Positions 51,955 through 61,542 are shown, counted from the stretch's first letter. The stretch is 64,000 nt of DNA from Brevibacillus borstelensis (GCF_003710865.1 NZ_RHHO01000016.1:62001-126000); one strand, 5' to 3'. Numbers and translations: made by a program. The notes: generated by a model not told the origin, from the letters alone.

Positions 51955-53121
51955 ATGCTAATCTTCCAACTGGCTGTGATCCTGCTCGCCTCCAAAATTG
52001 CCGGAGAAGTGAGCTCCAAGCTCGGACAGCCTTCCGTCCTCGGGAAATTGCTGATTGGGATTATCCTGGGCCCTTCGGTGCTCGGCCTGATCTCAAATAC
52101 GGAGATTCTGAAAGAGATCAGCCAAATCGGTGTCATCCTCCTGATGTTTATTGCCGGGTTGGAGACCGATATAGACGAATTTAAACGAAGCGGAAAATCC
52201 TCCATGAATGTCGGCGTCGTCGGCATCGTCGTTCCGCTCGCTCTCGGATACGCTGCCGGAATGGCCATGGGACTGCCCACACTGGAGTCTGTATTCCTGG
52301 GTCTGCTGCTTTCTGCCACCAGTGTGAGCATCTCCGTCCAGGCTTTGAAGGAGCTCGGCAAGCTGAAATCAAAAGAAGGCGCAACCATCCTGGGAGCCGC
52401 CGTCATTGACGACGTGCTGGTCATCATCGCACTCGCATTTGTCATGAGCTTTGCGGGCGGTGATGTCAATCTGGGAATGGTCGTACTCAAGAAAGTGGCC
52501 TTCTTCGCGGTCGTCATCCTGCTCTCCTGGAAAGTCGTTCCGTGGGTCTTGCGGAAATTTGCTCCGTTGAAAGTGACGGAAGCGGTCGTAACGGCCGCCC
52601 TCATTATCTGTTTCCTGTTCGCCTACCTGGCGGAATACACCGGAGTGGCCGCCATTATCGGCGCGTACATCGCCGGCATCGCCATCAGCCTGACCAATTA
52701 TCGCCATGAAGTAACGGAAAAAGTGGAAACGATCAGTTATTCCATCTTCGTACCGGTCTTCTTCACCTCAATCGGGGTGTCGGCCCAATTCAACGGCATT
52801 GTCGATCATCTCTGGCTGATTGTCGGCCTTAGCATTTTGGCCGTCCTGACGAAGTTTATCGGCGGAGCACTCGGCGCAAAGGTGTCCGGATTCGGCTGGC
52901 GCAGCTCGTGGGGCATCGGGTCCGCGATGGTGTCTCGCGGTGAGGTCGCCTTGATCATTGCATCGATTGGACTTGAGGCGGGGCTTTTGGCTGACAGCAT
53001 GTTTGCTGTATTGATCGTCGTCGTCCTTGTGACCACGATCGTGACCCCGCCGATGATGAAGATCTTCTTCTCTGAAAAAGAGACAGGGAAAGAGCAAATT
53101 GCCCTGAGAAAAGAAGCGTAG
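51955..53121 (+). CDS. CPA2 family cation:proton antiporter
   Basis: 388 residues with about 12 membrane segments. The motif AAVIDDVLVIIALAF carries the paired aspartates of electrogenic CPA2/NapA-GerN-type antiporters. KLGQPSVLGKLLIGIILGPS is the typical opening. It exchanges Na+ or K+ for protons across the cell membrane; the ion is not determined. No TrkA-N regulatory domain is attached. AGGTGGGG precedes ATG 51955. Confidence 0.92.
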   Translation: MLIFQLAVILLASKIAGEVSSKLGQPSVLGKLLIGIILGPSVLGLISNTEILKEISQIGVILLMFIAGLETDIDEFKRSGKSSMNVGVVGIVVPLALGYAAGMAMGLPTLESVFLGLLLSATSVSISVQALKELGKLKSKEGATILGAAVIDDVLVIIALAFVMSFAGGDVNLGMVVLKKVAFFAVVILLSWKVVPWVLRKFAPLKVTEAVVTAALIICFLFAYLAEYTGVAAIIGAYIAGIAISLTNYRHEVTEKVETISYSIFVPVFFTSIGVSAQFNGIVDHLWLIVGLSILAVLTKFIGGALGAKVSGFGWRSSWGIGSAMVSRGEVALIIASIGLEAGLLADSMFAVLIVVVLVTTIVTPPMMKIFFSEKETGKEQIALRKEA

Positions 53122-53170
53122 CTGCAAGCAATGCATCTGCCAAGAACCAACTGGCTTCAGCATACAAAGA

Positions 53171-53207
53171 AACTCTCTGCCCGGGACGAACCGGCAGAGA
53201 GTTTTTT
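53171..53207. terminator. Bidirectional terminator between the antiporter and rpmG
   Basis: AACTCTCTGCC (53171-53181) pairs with GGCAGAGAGTT (53193-53203), then TTTTT. Confidence 0.85.
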
Positions 53208-53223
53208 CATGGATGCCGCAGCT

Positions 53224-53373
53224 TTACTTAGTTTCGCGGTGCAAAGTGTGCTTTTTTAAGCGGGGAGAGTATTTTTTTAATTCAAGCCGCTCGGGGTGAT
53301 TCCGCTTGTTCTTCGTCGTGATGTAGTTCCGGTCTCCTGACTCTGTGCATTGCAGCGTTACCTGTACGCGCAT
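53224..53373 (-). CDS. rpmG: 50S ribosomal protein L33, zinc-free (C-minus) form
   Basis: A 49-residue protein, [20 protein letters not shown] then [20 protein letters not shown], ending [10 protein letters not shown]33 sequence is complete, but of the four zinc cysteines only one remains (LQCTES), so it cannot hold the zinc ribbon. Such C-minus paralogues replace the zinc form under zinc limitation. It lies 59 bases after the zagA gene, on the same strand, under Zur boxes. That fits the Zur regulon. Confidence 0.95.
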   Translation of the reverse strand: MRVQVTLQCTESGDRNYITTKNKRNHPERLELKKYSPRLKKHTLHRETK

Positions 53374-53432
53374 CTACGCTCCTCCTTTTTGGGCTGCATC
53401 CCTTGAAAGCCCATTGATGATTCGGCTGTTTC

Positions 53433-54641
53433 TCACAGCGCTGTTTCCACGACAGTATCTGCTGTCGGGAGCGGATCGGCAATCGCGCTCCAATCTCCGC
53501 GGTACTCATCCTCAGTCAGCAAGCACCGATCCAGCTTCTGCTCAATCTCTTCCCTGTTCATCTCCATGCCGATAAACACCAGCTCGGTTTGGCGATCTCC
53601 ATGGTCGGCATCCCATGTTTTCGCCCACTCCGGATCTTCTGCCAGGATGGCCTCCCGCTCCGCTTCAGGCAGAGCTGCGGCCCAGTACCCGGCGGCGCCG
53701 ATTTCAATCGAAGTTCCTGCCTGGCTCAGCGTCATGGCCAGGTCATTGCGCGTCGCGATCCAGAAAAAGCCCTTGGCCCGCACCACCTCTTCCGGCCAGT
53801 CCTCCAGCCAGCTCGCAAAGCGCTCCGGGTGAAACGGTCTTTTGCGTCGGTAGACAAAGGAAGAGATGCCGTACTCATCCGTTTCCGGCGTATGCTCTCC
53901 GTGCTCCAGCCCTTTGATCCAGCCGGCAGAACGGCTTGCTTTTTCAAAGTCAAACAAGCCGGTATTCAGGATATCCCTCGGGTGTACATGCCCCCGGCTG
54001 GTCCGGATCAGCTTGGCATCCGGCTGCAATTTGCGCAGGACCGCTTCCAGTTCATCCAGTTGTTCCGGCTCCACCAGGTCGCACTTGTTTAGGATCAGCA
54101 CATCACAAAACTCGATCTGGCTGATCAAAAGATCCACGACATCGCGGCGATCTTCCTCTGCAGCAGCCTGACCGCGCTCCAGCAGGCTTTCTCCGGAGGA
54201 AAAGTCGTGCCAAAAACGGTTGGCGTCTACGACCGTCACCATCGTGTCCAGCCGGCAAACGCGGGACAGGTCGATGCCCATTTCCTCGTCGACATACGTG
54301 AAGGTTTGGGCAACTGGCACCGGTTCGCCAATCCCGGTCGATTCGATCAGAATGTAGTCATACTTCCCTTCAGTGGCCAAACGCTCCACCTCTGTCAGCA
54401 AATCCTCCCGCAATGTGCAGCAGATGCAGCCATTGGACATCTCCACTACCTTTTCCTCGACCCGGGACAGCCCGCCTCCCTGGGCAATCAGCTCCCCGTC
54501 AATATTCACTTCGCTCAAATCATTCACGATGACCGCGACTCGCATCCCTTCCCGATTGTTCAACACGTGGTTGAGCAATGTTGTTTTGCCTGCTCCCAAA
54601 TACCCGCTCAGTACTGTTACCGGAATCCGATTGTCACTCAT
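53433..54641 (-). CDS. zagA: COG0523 GTPase / zinc chaperone (ZagA, YciC-like)
   Basis: 402 residues. G1 motif GYLGAGKT (13-20), metal motif GCICC (71-75), [15 protein letters not shown], and a C-terminal CobW_C domain ending before residue 380. COG0523 GTPases bring scarce zinc to client enzymes; in B. subtilis YciC/ZagA is Zur-controlled. The start ATG 54641 ([13 protein letters not shown]) is preferred; an ORF extends to 54698 through promoter DNA. Two Zur boxes upstream and the C-minus L33 downstream support a zinc role. Confidence 0.93.
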   Translation of the reverse strand: MSDNRIPVTVLSGYLGAGKTTLLNHVLNNREGMRVAVIVNDLSEVNIDGELIAQGGGLSRVEEKVVEMSNGCICCTLREDLLTEVERLATEGKYDYILIESTGIGEPVPVAQTFTYVDEEMGIDLSRVCRLDTMVTVVDANRFWHDFSSGESLLERGQAAAEEDRRDVVDLLISQIEFCDVLILNKCDLVEPEQLDELEAVLRKLQPDAKLIRTSRGHVHPRDILNTGLFDFEKASRSAGWIKGLEHGEHTPETDEYGISSFVYRRKRPFHPERFASWLEDWPEEVVRAKGFFWIATRNDLAMTLSQAGTSIEIGAAGYWAAALPEAEREAILAEDPEWAKTWDADHGDRQTELVFIGMEMNREEIEQKLDRCLLTEDEYRGDWSAIADPLPTADTVVETAL

Positions 54642-54686
54642 GCCTATGTACAACTCCCTGTTTGTGGATTGTGATGCGCAACAAAT

Positions 54687-54707
54687 AAATCGTAACAATT
54701 ACGATTT
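54687..54707. promoter_or_regulatory. Zur box 1
   Basis: Core TCGTAACAATTACGA inside AAA/TTT flanks. It matches the B. subtilis Zur box (TCGTAATNATTACGA) with one mismatch, 46 bases before the zagA start. Confidence 0.9.
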
Positions 54708-54747
54708 AACAATCATCCTACACCCCGCAAACAAAAGTTGTCAAGAT

Positions 54748-54768
54748 AAATCGTATTCATTACGATTT
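54748..54768. promoter_or_regulatory. Zur box 2
   Basis: Core TCGTATTCATTACGA inside AAA/TTT flanks. It is a second near-consensus Zur site, 61 bases (about six helical turns) from box 1. Confidence 0.88.
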
Positions 54769-54815
54769 AACAACTGCCTGAATCTATTTGCTCCTCCTCT
54801 GCTGGAAACAAAAAA

Positions 54816-54848
54816 AGCTGTCCCCGTCTGCGATAGACAAGGGACAGC
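54816..54848 (-). terminator. Terminator of the VCBS-like secreted protein gene
   Basis: On the minus strand GCTGTCCC pairs with GGGACAGC, then TTTTTTG. Confidence 0.8.
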
Positions 54849-54927
54849 CCTTAACCGTCAGTATTCAATGAAAAAGTGCTCGACAGGAGCTGTTTCCTAT
54901 CTTCGGCTTTCTTGCAAGCTCACATGT

Positions 54928-55887
54928 TTATTTTTTTGCGGACCGAACGCTCTGAACCGAAGTCCCGACTCCTTGGCCATCTAATGTTACCTTGTACTGT
55001 TTCGGGTTATTGAGCGCTGCTTGATCGATCAAAGGTACAAACTTGGTATACTTCCACGTCAGGGCGCTGTATACGCGGCCATTTTTGGTCGGAATGGTCA
55101 CAAGGATGTCTTTTACTTTGTCCGAGTTGATATAGCCGATGTTCAGCTTCGGCAGGTATCCGGCATCCAGCTTGCCTACGGAAGCAAAGAAATGCTGGCC
55201 CCTTCTTCCTTCGCGAACGACGATGCGCAGATCATCGACCGGCAGGCCAAACGCAGCTCCCTCTTTGTGTCCGACCAGCATGACATGGTCTTTGATGCCG
55301 TCACCGTTCACATCGGCATACTTGGTGTCGAGTACAAATGTGATGTCTTTATCCAGAGAGATTCCCGTATTGAGGAACACATCAGGAGACGGAAAGTTGT
55401 CTGATTCCCCCGGGCTTACAGTCAGGCCGACAAGCTTCGGCTTCTGGTTTTCCAGCTTCCAAATGCTTGTAGCGTGAGCGATCTGGTCGTTTCCGTGCAG
55501 TCCCCACATTCTTTGACGCCCCACGTATTGAATCGACCCGTTCTCGGTCACATAGGGAACCAGCTCAGCCAGCTTGTCGGAAAATCCGTTAGTCGGCTGC
55601 GTCACTTTCCCCTGCTTGTTATAAATCCCTCTGCGCAGGTACTCGTCTTTGTTTTCCTTGATATCGATATAGGTCGTCGCTCTCGTCTTGTTGTCCACGA
55701 CTTTGGCGCGGAATCCGTCAATGAACTGGATCGTGAACAAGATCGACTCCTCCGGCGCAATCCGTACGATCTGAACTGCTGTCTGCTGACTTGCTTGTGC
55801 CTGAACGGGTGCTCCCGTCCACGTAGAGGTCAATGTGACTGCTCCCCCCAAAACAACTGTACATAACGCTCGTTGCCATGCTTTCAT
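54928..55887 (-). CDS. Secreted VCBS/FG-GAP-like protein
   Basis: 319 residues. The signal peptide (RALCTVVLGGAVTLTSTWTG, cut after APVQAQA) precedes a strand-rich mature domain with DTKYADVNGDGIKDHVMLVG, a calcium-binding VCBS/FG-GAP repeat, and another looser copy LNIGYINSDKVKDILVTIPT. Function unknown. AAGGGAGGAAG lies before ATG 55887. It is divergent from a lipoprotein that also has VCBS-like repeats, separated by 327 bases. Confidence 0.8.
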   Translation of the reverse strand: MKAWQRALCTVVLGGAVTLTSTWTGAPVQAQASQQTAVQIVRIAPEESILFTIQFIDGFRAKVVDNKTRATTYIDIKENKDEYLRRGIYNKQGKVTQPTNGFSDKLAELVPYVTENGSIQYVGRQRMWGLHGNDQIAHATSIWKLENQKPKLVGLTVSPGESDNFPSPDVFLNTGISLDKDITFVLDTKYADVNGDGIKDHVMLVGHKEGAAFGLPVDDLRIVVREGRRGQHFFASVGKLDAGYLPKLNIGYINSDKVKDILVTIPTKNGRVYSALTWKYTKFVPLIDQAALNNPKQYKVTLDGQGVGTSVQSVRSAKK

Positions 55888-56214
55888 TTCTTTCTTCCTC
55901 CCTTAGTACCCAGGCTTTCCTGCTCTTTTTCTCCTGTTATCATTAGCACAGGTCCAGAGTCATGCCTCTTTTCATGTATGTCCCATCCACTTATCCGCCA
56001 TATTTCGCAATGGATGGGTTTCATTTCTCTGTAATCATAAACGGTATAACCTCCTAAATTGTTGCAGGCAGGTTTCTCCATGCCCATTCTTTTTTTAAGC
56101 GGGTCTGTTTTTTTTACCGGTTTGCAACAAATTCACCTCTCGGGCAAGCTACAATAGAGTGGGAATGAAATCATGCGTCTATTTGAGCACCAACAGAAAG
56201 GAACGAAAAGACAG
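55888..56214. other. Divergent intergenic region
   Basis: 327 bases between two exported-protein genes. I see no gene, no clear operator and no hairpin here. Confidence 0.5.
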
Positions 56215-57582
56215 ATGAAAAAAATCTGGCTGTATTTGGCTGTCTTGTCTGTCGCGCTGACCGGCGGCGGCTGCGGCTTTACCGATACTCCCAACGAACT
56301 GATGCGTGCGCCTGCGGCCGACGTCAACCAGCAGTCGATCAATCAGGCGGTCATGCAGTTTCTCCCCCCCGGCTCACAGCTGACCGTGCCGTTGAACCCG
56401 GCAGAGTCTAGTGCTGTCGCCCTTCACGACTTGACAGGCAACGGCTCGCCTGAGGTGATCGCCTTTTACAAGACGGAAAAAACCGACTACGAGATCGGCG
56501 TCCTGGTCTTGTCACAGAGTGGCGGAAACTGGAAAAAGACTGCCTCTTTCACCGGGATCGGCCGGGAATTGGACTATGTCGATTACGTTGACATGACCGG
56601 CGACGGAATTCCCGAGATGCTGATCGGATGGGGCGGAGGAGACGGCCTGAACAAGGAGCTTTCCGTCTATTCCCTAAAAGAAAATCAGCCCGTGGAACTG
56701 CTGAAGCAGCCTTATTCGGTCATGGCGGTAGGAGATCTTGCCGGAAATCAGGAGCAAGAGCTGGCCCTCGTCGTTCACGACAACAACAATCTGGTATCCA
56801 AAGCAGAGGTGTACGGCCCAACGGACGGGAAACTGTCCAAATGGACGGAGATCCAACTGGACGGCAATGTAAACGGCTACGAGCAGGCAGTCATCGGCAA
56901 GGCGTCCCCGACAAAAAATGGCATTTTCATCGAAGCCGGCCTCGGAGCCCATTCCGCTATGACCGAGCTGTTGATCCTGGAAAATGGCCAATTGCTCCGT
57001 CCATTGGCTGGCACCCGGGAAGAAATGGAACTGACTTTTAAACCATACAGCCTATATAGTGAAGATATTAACGATGACGGGATTATAGAAATAGGAATTC
57101 ATACACAGCCGCCAGGCACGGACGAAATGGCCATGGCGGAAATCCCCTGGATCTCTTCCTACTATCAGTGGGATGGCAAAAGCGGCCTAAAGCATATGGA
57201 GGATCATTTCCAAAGCACCAGGCTTGGCATCGATTTTCGCATCCCGGATAAATGGAAGGACAAGTTTACGGTTGAGCGAAATCCCGATTCCAATTCGACC
57301 GTGGCCCACATGGTCTACTACGGTCAGAACGGCGAGCAGAAAGCGACCCTCCTCACCTTCCAATCGATCCCTCAGCAGGAGTGGGCGAAAATGGAAAAAT
57401 CCTCTGAGGGCAAGCAGACGCCGTATCTGGTATTGTCAGAACAGGGCAAGCAAGTGCTCGTGGCGATCCAGCCGCAAAAGCCTGACAATCTGAGCAGTGC
57501 CGCTTTGCGCGAATACAACGCCATGCTGCTGACCTCGGACGAAATCAGACAGTTGTTCCGACCGTTGAAAATGCAGCTCTAA
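56215..57582 (+). CDS. Lipoprotein with VCBS-like repeats
   Basis: 455 residues. The N-terminus MKKIWLYLAVLSVALTGGGC ends in a lipobox-like GGGC. Repeats of a D-x-TG-(N/D)-G pattern follow: HDLTGNGSPEVIAFY, VDMTGDGIPEMLIGW, EDINDDGIIEIGIHT, a beta-propeller-like series. The C-terminal part (DFRIPDKWKDKFTVER) may be separate. It lies 35 bases before a response-regulator/kinase pair, so it may report an extracellular signal to that system (inference). The ribosome site (AAAGGA) is about 13 bases from ATG 56215. Confidence 0.8.
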   Translation: MKKIWLYLAVLSVALTGGGCGFTDTPNELMRAPAADVNQQSINQAVMQFLPPGSQLTVPLNPAESSAVALHDLTGNGSPEVIAFYKTEKTDYEIGVLVLSQSGGNWKKTASFTGIGRELDYVDYVDMTGDGIPEMLIGWGGGDGLNKELSVYSLKENQPVELLKQPYSVMAVGDLAGNQEQELALVVHDNNNLVSKAEVYGPTDGKLSKWTEIQLDGNVNGYEQAVIGKASPTKNGIFIEAGLGAHSAMTELLILENGQLLRPLAGTREEMELTFKPYSLYSEDINDDGIIEIGIHTQPPGTDEMAMAEIPWISSYYQWDGKSGLKHMEDHFQSTRLGIDFRIPDKWKDKFTVERNPDSNSTVAHMVYYGQNGEQKATLLTFQSIPQQEWAKMEKSSEGKQTPYLVLSEQGKQVLVAIQPQKPDNLSSAALREYNAMLLTSDEIRQLFRPLKMQL

Positions 57583-57617
57583 GCTCGGCCGGTTCGGTTT
57601 TCTAAGGAGACGAGAAC

Positions 57618-58328
57618 ATGAAAGTACTGCTGTTAGAAGATGAAAAATCAATCCGCGATTTTGTCCGCATCAATCTCAAGCGCGAGGGATGCGACGTCAT
57701 CGAGGCCGCCTCTGGCGAAGAGGCGTTGACCATTGCGGACAGCCAACCGAATATCGAGATCGCCATCCTGGACGTCATGCTGCCGGGAATCGACGGATTT
57801 GAAGTGTGCGGACAGCTCCGCCGCAAGTTTCCCCGCATGGGAATCATTATGCTGACGGCGAAGAGCCAGGAGCTGGACAAAGTGATGGGGCTGGAGTTTG
57901 GCGCAGATGACTACGTCGTCAAACCATTCAGCCCGGCAGAGCTGCTCGCCCGGGTAAAAGCCCTGCACCGCAGGCTTACTGCGCTCGAGGTGCAGGAGGA
58001 AGATTCCCGCATTATCGACATTCCTCCTTTCCAACTGCTTCTCGACGAGCGGAAGCTGATCAAGCACAAACAGGAAATCGATTTGACGCCGAAAGAATTT
58101 GCCATCATCAAGCTGCTTGCAGAGAACGCCAACAAAGCAATTAGCCGCGACGACATTTTGACCGAAGTGTGGGGACAGTTCTATATCGGCGATCTAAAGG
58201 TAGTGGACGTGAACATCCGTCGAATCCGGCAAAAAATCGAAGACGATCCGGCCCATCCCGCATACGTCGAGACGGTCTGGGGCTATGGTTATTTATGGCG
58301 AAAGGAAACCGCTGATGAGGGGAATTAG
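57618..58328 (+). CDS. OmpR/PhoB-family response regulator
   Basis: 236 residues. The receiver has E7-D8, D52 (AILDVMLPG) and the K-P pair in DDYVVKPFSP. The C-terminal winged helix (LTPKEFAIIKLLAENANKAI, IRRIRQKIEDDP, VWGYGYLW) is of the PhoB type. It overlaps the kinase gene by 14 bases. Its neighbour upstream is the VCBS-like lipoprotein. Targets unknown. Confidence 0.95.
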   Translation: MKVLLLEDEKSIRDFVRINLKREGCDVIEAASGEEALTIADSQPNIEIAILDVMLPGIDGFEVCGQLRRKFPRMGIIMLTAKSQELDKVMGLEFGADDYVVKPFSPAELLARVKALHRRLTALEVQEEDSRIIDIPPFQLLLDERKLIKHKQEIDLTPKEFAIIKLLAENANKAISRDDILTEVWGQFYIGDLKVVDVNIRRIRQKIEDDPAHPAYVETVWGYGYLWRKETADEGN

Positions 58329-59730
58329 AGCGCGGCTCGTCATTCATTTTGGCCTGATCCTGCTGTTGATCGTCCTCGTCCTTGAGGGGCTGTTCTACTG
58401 GGCTGTGCATACCTACTATTTCGGCACGGCCACAGAGACTCTGGTGACGAGATCGACGACCTTCACCAACTTTATCAACAAGTACGCGGACAGCTACCAC
58501 TTGAGAGACAAAGCCCGCTATATATTGGAAAACGTCTCAAAAGAAGAAACCGCCAAAGTGGAAGTCCTTGATCTGACTGGAAAAGTCATTCTCAACTCTT
58601 ACGGCTTTCAGACGGCAGAGGTCATCGAAACGCCAGATGTGCTCAATGCCTTGCAAACCGGCATGGGGTTGTATGTCGGCAAGTCTCCGTACACGCGGGA
58701 GAGAGTCGTCGCGGTATCCAATCCGCTTGTCTACATGGGAGAGCAGGTAGGTGTCCTGCGCTACTCGATTTCAGCCGAGCCGCTGTACGCTGCCGTATAC
58801 CGGATTGCGATGTACGGTGCGGGAGTCGGGGTGATCGTGGTGTTATTCGCCTTCACGTTGAGCCTGATCATCGCCAAGCGCATCGTCGGCCCGATTCAGG
58901 AGCTGACCCGGGCGGCTACACAGATGGCGACCGGAAATTTCTCCGCGCGGGCAAAAAAGCAATTTAATGACGAAGTCGGTACTTTAGCCGAGGCGTTTAA
59001 CTACATGGCAGCGGAGATAAGCAAGAATGAACAGATGAAAAACAACTTTATCTCATCGGTTTCCCATGAACTGCGGACGCCGCTTACCTCGATCAAAGGC
59101 TGGGGCGAGACGTTGATTTCCGGAGGGCTGGAGGACAAGGAAGAGACGATGCTGGGGCTGCAGGTCATCTCCAAGGAGACGGACCGGTTGATTGGTCTGG
59201 TAGAAGAGCTGCTCGATTTCTCGAAGTTTCAGTCCGGTGAACTGAAATTATCGACGGAGCGCCTCGATCTGCGCGATATTGTAGAGGATGTGCGGATTCA
59301 ATTCGGCCTTCGGGCACAGGACGAGGGCATTGACTTTTTCGTCCATATCCCGCCCTCTCCTGTTCCCGTGCAGGTGGACCCCAATCGGATGAAGCAGATC
59401 TTCGTAAACCTGCTGGACAATGCTTTCAAATTCACTTTACGCGGAGGCTCTATCCAGATTTCATGTCAGACGGATGAGACGCATGTAAAAGTGCTGGTCA
59501 GCGACACAGGGGAAGGCATCGCCCCGAAAGATTTGCCCCATATAACGGAAAGGTTTTTCAAGGGACAATCCAAGCGATCAGGCAGCGGTCTCGGTCTTGC
59601 CATTTGCAAAGACATCGTTCACCTGCACGGCGGCCAATTTTCCGTGTCGAGCACCTTGGGCAAAGGAACGACGGTAACGGTCGAGCTGCCGCTGGCACAA
59701 AGCCTCACCCCTGAGGAGAAAAGCGTATAG
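58315..59730 (+). CDS. HAMP-type sensor histidine kinase
   Basis: 471 residues. Two membrane segments (about 9-31 and 164-188) flank an extracellular sensor. HAMP runs about 188-240 (RIVGPIQELTRAATQMATGN). The phosphorylated His is H251 in SSVSHELRTPLTSIKGW. The N, G1 and G2 boxes are NLLDNAFKF, VSDTGEGIAP and SGSGLGLAI. It is the cognate kinase of the overlapping regulator. AAAGGA is 8 bases before ATG 58315; the ORF to 58285 lies inside the regulator gene. Confidence 0.95.
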   Translation: MRGIRARLVIHFGLILLLIVLVLEGLFYWAVHTYYFGTATETLVTRSTTFTNFINKYADSYHLRDKARYILENVSKEETAKVEVLDLTGKVILNSYGFQTAEVIETPDVLNALQTGMGLYVGKSPYTRERVVAVSNPLVYMGEQVGVLRYSISAEPLYAAVYRIAMYGAGVGVIVVLFAFTLSLIIAKRIVGPIQELTRAATQMATGNFSARAKKQFNDEVGTLAEAFNYMAAEISKNEQMKNNFISSVSHELRTPLTSIKGWGETLISGGLEDKEETMLGLQVISKETDRLIGLVEELLDFSKFQSGELKLSTERLDLRDIVEDVRIQFGLRAQDEGIDFFVHIPPSPVPVQVDPNRMKQIFVNLLDNAFKFTLRGGSIQISCQTDETHVKVLVSDTGEGIAPKDLPHITERFFKGQSKRSGSGLGLAICKDIVHLHGGQFSVSSTLGKGTTVTVELPLAQSLTPEEKSV

Positions 59731-59769
59731 CCGATATTTGGCCAACCAACAAACAAATTCAGCCAACAA

Positions 59770-59799
59770 AAAACGCCCGACCACGCGAGCGTTTTCCTT
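59770..59799. terminator. Terminator between the kinase and nitroreductase genes
   Basis: AAAACGC (59770-59776) pairs with GCGTTTT (59789-59795), with T-rich flanks for both strands. Confidence 0.75.
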
Positions 59800-59811
59800 C
59801 TTTCATCCGTA

Positions 59812-60444
59812 TTAAAAGCTGTTTTCAATCACCAATTCATCCAGTCCGAATCGCTGCGTAGGATGGGCAGGAGCGCTCGCCTTGCCCAAAGTAATGATCA
59901 TCGAAGGCAAGTAGCGGCTAGGAATATTGAAAGCCTGGATCAGCTTCTCTCTGTCGAATCCACACATCGGGCAAGTGTCGTAGCCTTTTGCCTTGGCGGC
60001 CAACATCAGCTGCATGGCTGCCAGGGAAGAGTTGCGGATCGCTTCATCGCGGGCGAGCTGCGGGTTGTCTCGGTATGCGTTCTCGATTTGGCTGATCATC
60101 GTGTCGCGCACCTGCTCGCTTACGTAGCCTTGAGCCAAAGCTCCATCGTAAACGGGGCGAGCCGACTTGTCGGCCTCCAGATCAGCCAAAATCACAATCG
60201 CTGCATGAGCTTTCACCACTTGTTCCTGACCGTGGGCGATCGGCAGCAGGCGTTCCTTGTGAGCCTGATCCGTTACTACCAGAAAGCGCCAGTGCTGCAG
60301 ATTCCAGGAGGATGGAGCTGTAGCTGCTAACCGCAGGATTTCATTCAGTACTCCTCTCGGAATCGCTTCATTGGGATCGTACTTTCGGACGCTGTGACGC
60401 GCTTCCATAGCTTGCTCAGCAGTGAGTTTCATGTCTGTTTGCAT
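59812..60444 (-). CDS. Nitroreductase family protein
   Basis: 210 residues. The FMN-binding opening ARHSVRKYDPNEAIP is present, followed by LRLAATAPSSWNLQHWRFLV and SLAAMQLMLAAKAKGYDTCP. These enzymes use NAD(P)H to reduce nitro groups, quinones or related compounds. The group resembles YdgI/YfhC/MhqN. ATG 60444 is 9 bases after AAAGGAGG. It is divergent from an SDR gene, about 190 bases away. Confidence 0.92.
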   Translation of the reverse strand: MQTDMKLTAEQAMEARHSVRKYDPNEAIPRGVLNEILRLAATAPSSWNLQHWRFLVVTDQAHKERLLPIAHGQEQVVKAHAAIVILADLEADKSARPVYDGALAQGYVSEQVRDTMISQIENAYRDNPQLARDEAIRNSSLAAMQLMLAAKAKGYDTCPMCGFDREKLIQAFNIPSRYLPSMIITLGKASAPAHPTQRFGLDELVIENSF

Positions 60445-60634
60445 GATATACATCCTCCTTTATTTCATCAAGTAGCAAAGTCAATACTTACTTTACTATA
60501 GTTACATACTGCATTTCCAGCCTATTTTTGTATATCTTGCAGTTGTATGTATGAAGGTACGCTTCGCTTTCAGTTTTCAGCTATCCTTGCTATTTCATGC
60601 ACCGCTATATCTACTTCATTAGGAGGGTTCCGTT

Positions 60635-61381
60635 ATGCCGTTTTCCGAAAAAGTTGTCGTCGTTACCGGTGCAGGACAAGGTATCGGCTATGCTGTCGCC
60701 GCCATGTATGCCGCCCGGGGTGCAAGAGTCTGCATTGCCGAAAAAAACCGGGAATTGGGGGAACGGGCTGCGGCAAAAATCAGCCATGCCGGAGGAAACG
60801 TCTTTTTTCAGCAAGTGGATGTTAGCTCTCCTGCCGATATTATTCGGCTGATGGAGGAAGTCGCGGAGCGCTGGGGCCATTTGGACATCCTGATTAACAA
60901 CGCCGGGGTATCCACATGGAAGTCTCCGTATGAGCTGTCCGTAGAGGAATGGGACCAAGTGATCAATACCAATCTCCGCAGTGTCTTTCTCTGCTCGCGG
61001 GAAGCCGCACTGTTGATGCGGAGAACCGGCGGAGGCGCGATCGTCAACCTCTCCTCCACGCGCGCCCACATGTCCGAGCCCCACTCCGAGGCATACGCCG
61101 CTTCCAAAGGCGGCATTCTTGCTCTGACTCACGCTCTGGCGCTTTCCCTCGGTCCGGACCGTATTCGCGTCAACGCCATCTCCCCTGGCTGGATCGAAAC
61201 GGGCGACGAAGAAGCACTCCGTCCGGAGGATCATGAGCAGCATCCCGCCGGCCGCGTAGGACGTCCGGAAGACGTCGCCCGGGCCTGCCTATTTTTGACC
61301 GACGACGAGAACGACTTTGTCACCGGTACCGAGCTCGTCCTCGACGGGGGCATGACTCGGAAAATGATTTATCTGCCTTGA
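60635..61381 (+). CDS. Short-chain dehydrogenase/reductase
   Basis: 248 residues, a classical SDR. Cofactor motif TGAGQGIG, NNAG in ILINNAGVST, catalytic S in VNLSSTRAHM, and Y-x-x-x-K in EAYAASKGG. C-terminal FVTGTELVLDGGMT is typical. Substrate unknown; glucose/ribitol-dehydrogenase-like members look closest. AGGAGGG lies before ATG 60635. Confidence 0.93.
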   Translation: MPFSEKVVVVTGAGQGIGYAVAAMYAARGARVCIAEKNRELGERAAAKISHAGGNVFFQQVDVSSPADIIRLMEEVAERWGHLDILINNAGVSTWKSPYELSVEEWDQVINTNLRSVFLCSREAALLMRRTGGGAIVNLSSTRAHMSEPHSEAYAASKGGILALTHALALSLGPDRIRVNAISPGWIETGDEEALRPEDHEQHPAGRVGRPEDVARACLFLTDDENDFVTGTELVLDGGMTRKMIYLP

Positions 61382-61503
61382 CTTCGCTCTCTAACGAACT
61401 TCGCTTTCGATTATTTCGTTGAGCCGCCTTTCTCCATATGCAGGAAGGCGGTTTTTCTTTCTATGTACAAATTCTATGGACAAAAATTTCTTCACTCAAA
61501 TTG

Positions 61504-61536
61504 AAAAGCCACTCGGCGTAAAACCGAGTGGCTTTT
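61504..61536. terminator. Bidirectional terminator between the SDR and oxidase genes
   Basis: AAAAGCCACTCGG (61504-61516) pairs perfectly with CCGAGTGGCTTTT (61524-61536). Confidence 0.9.
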
Positions 61537-61542
61537 GTTGTG

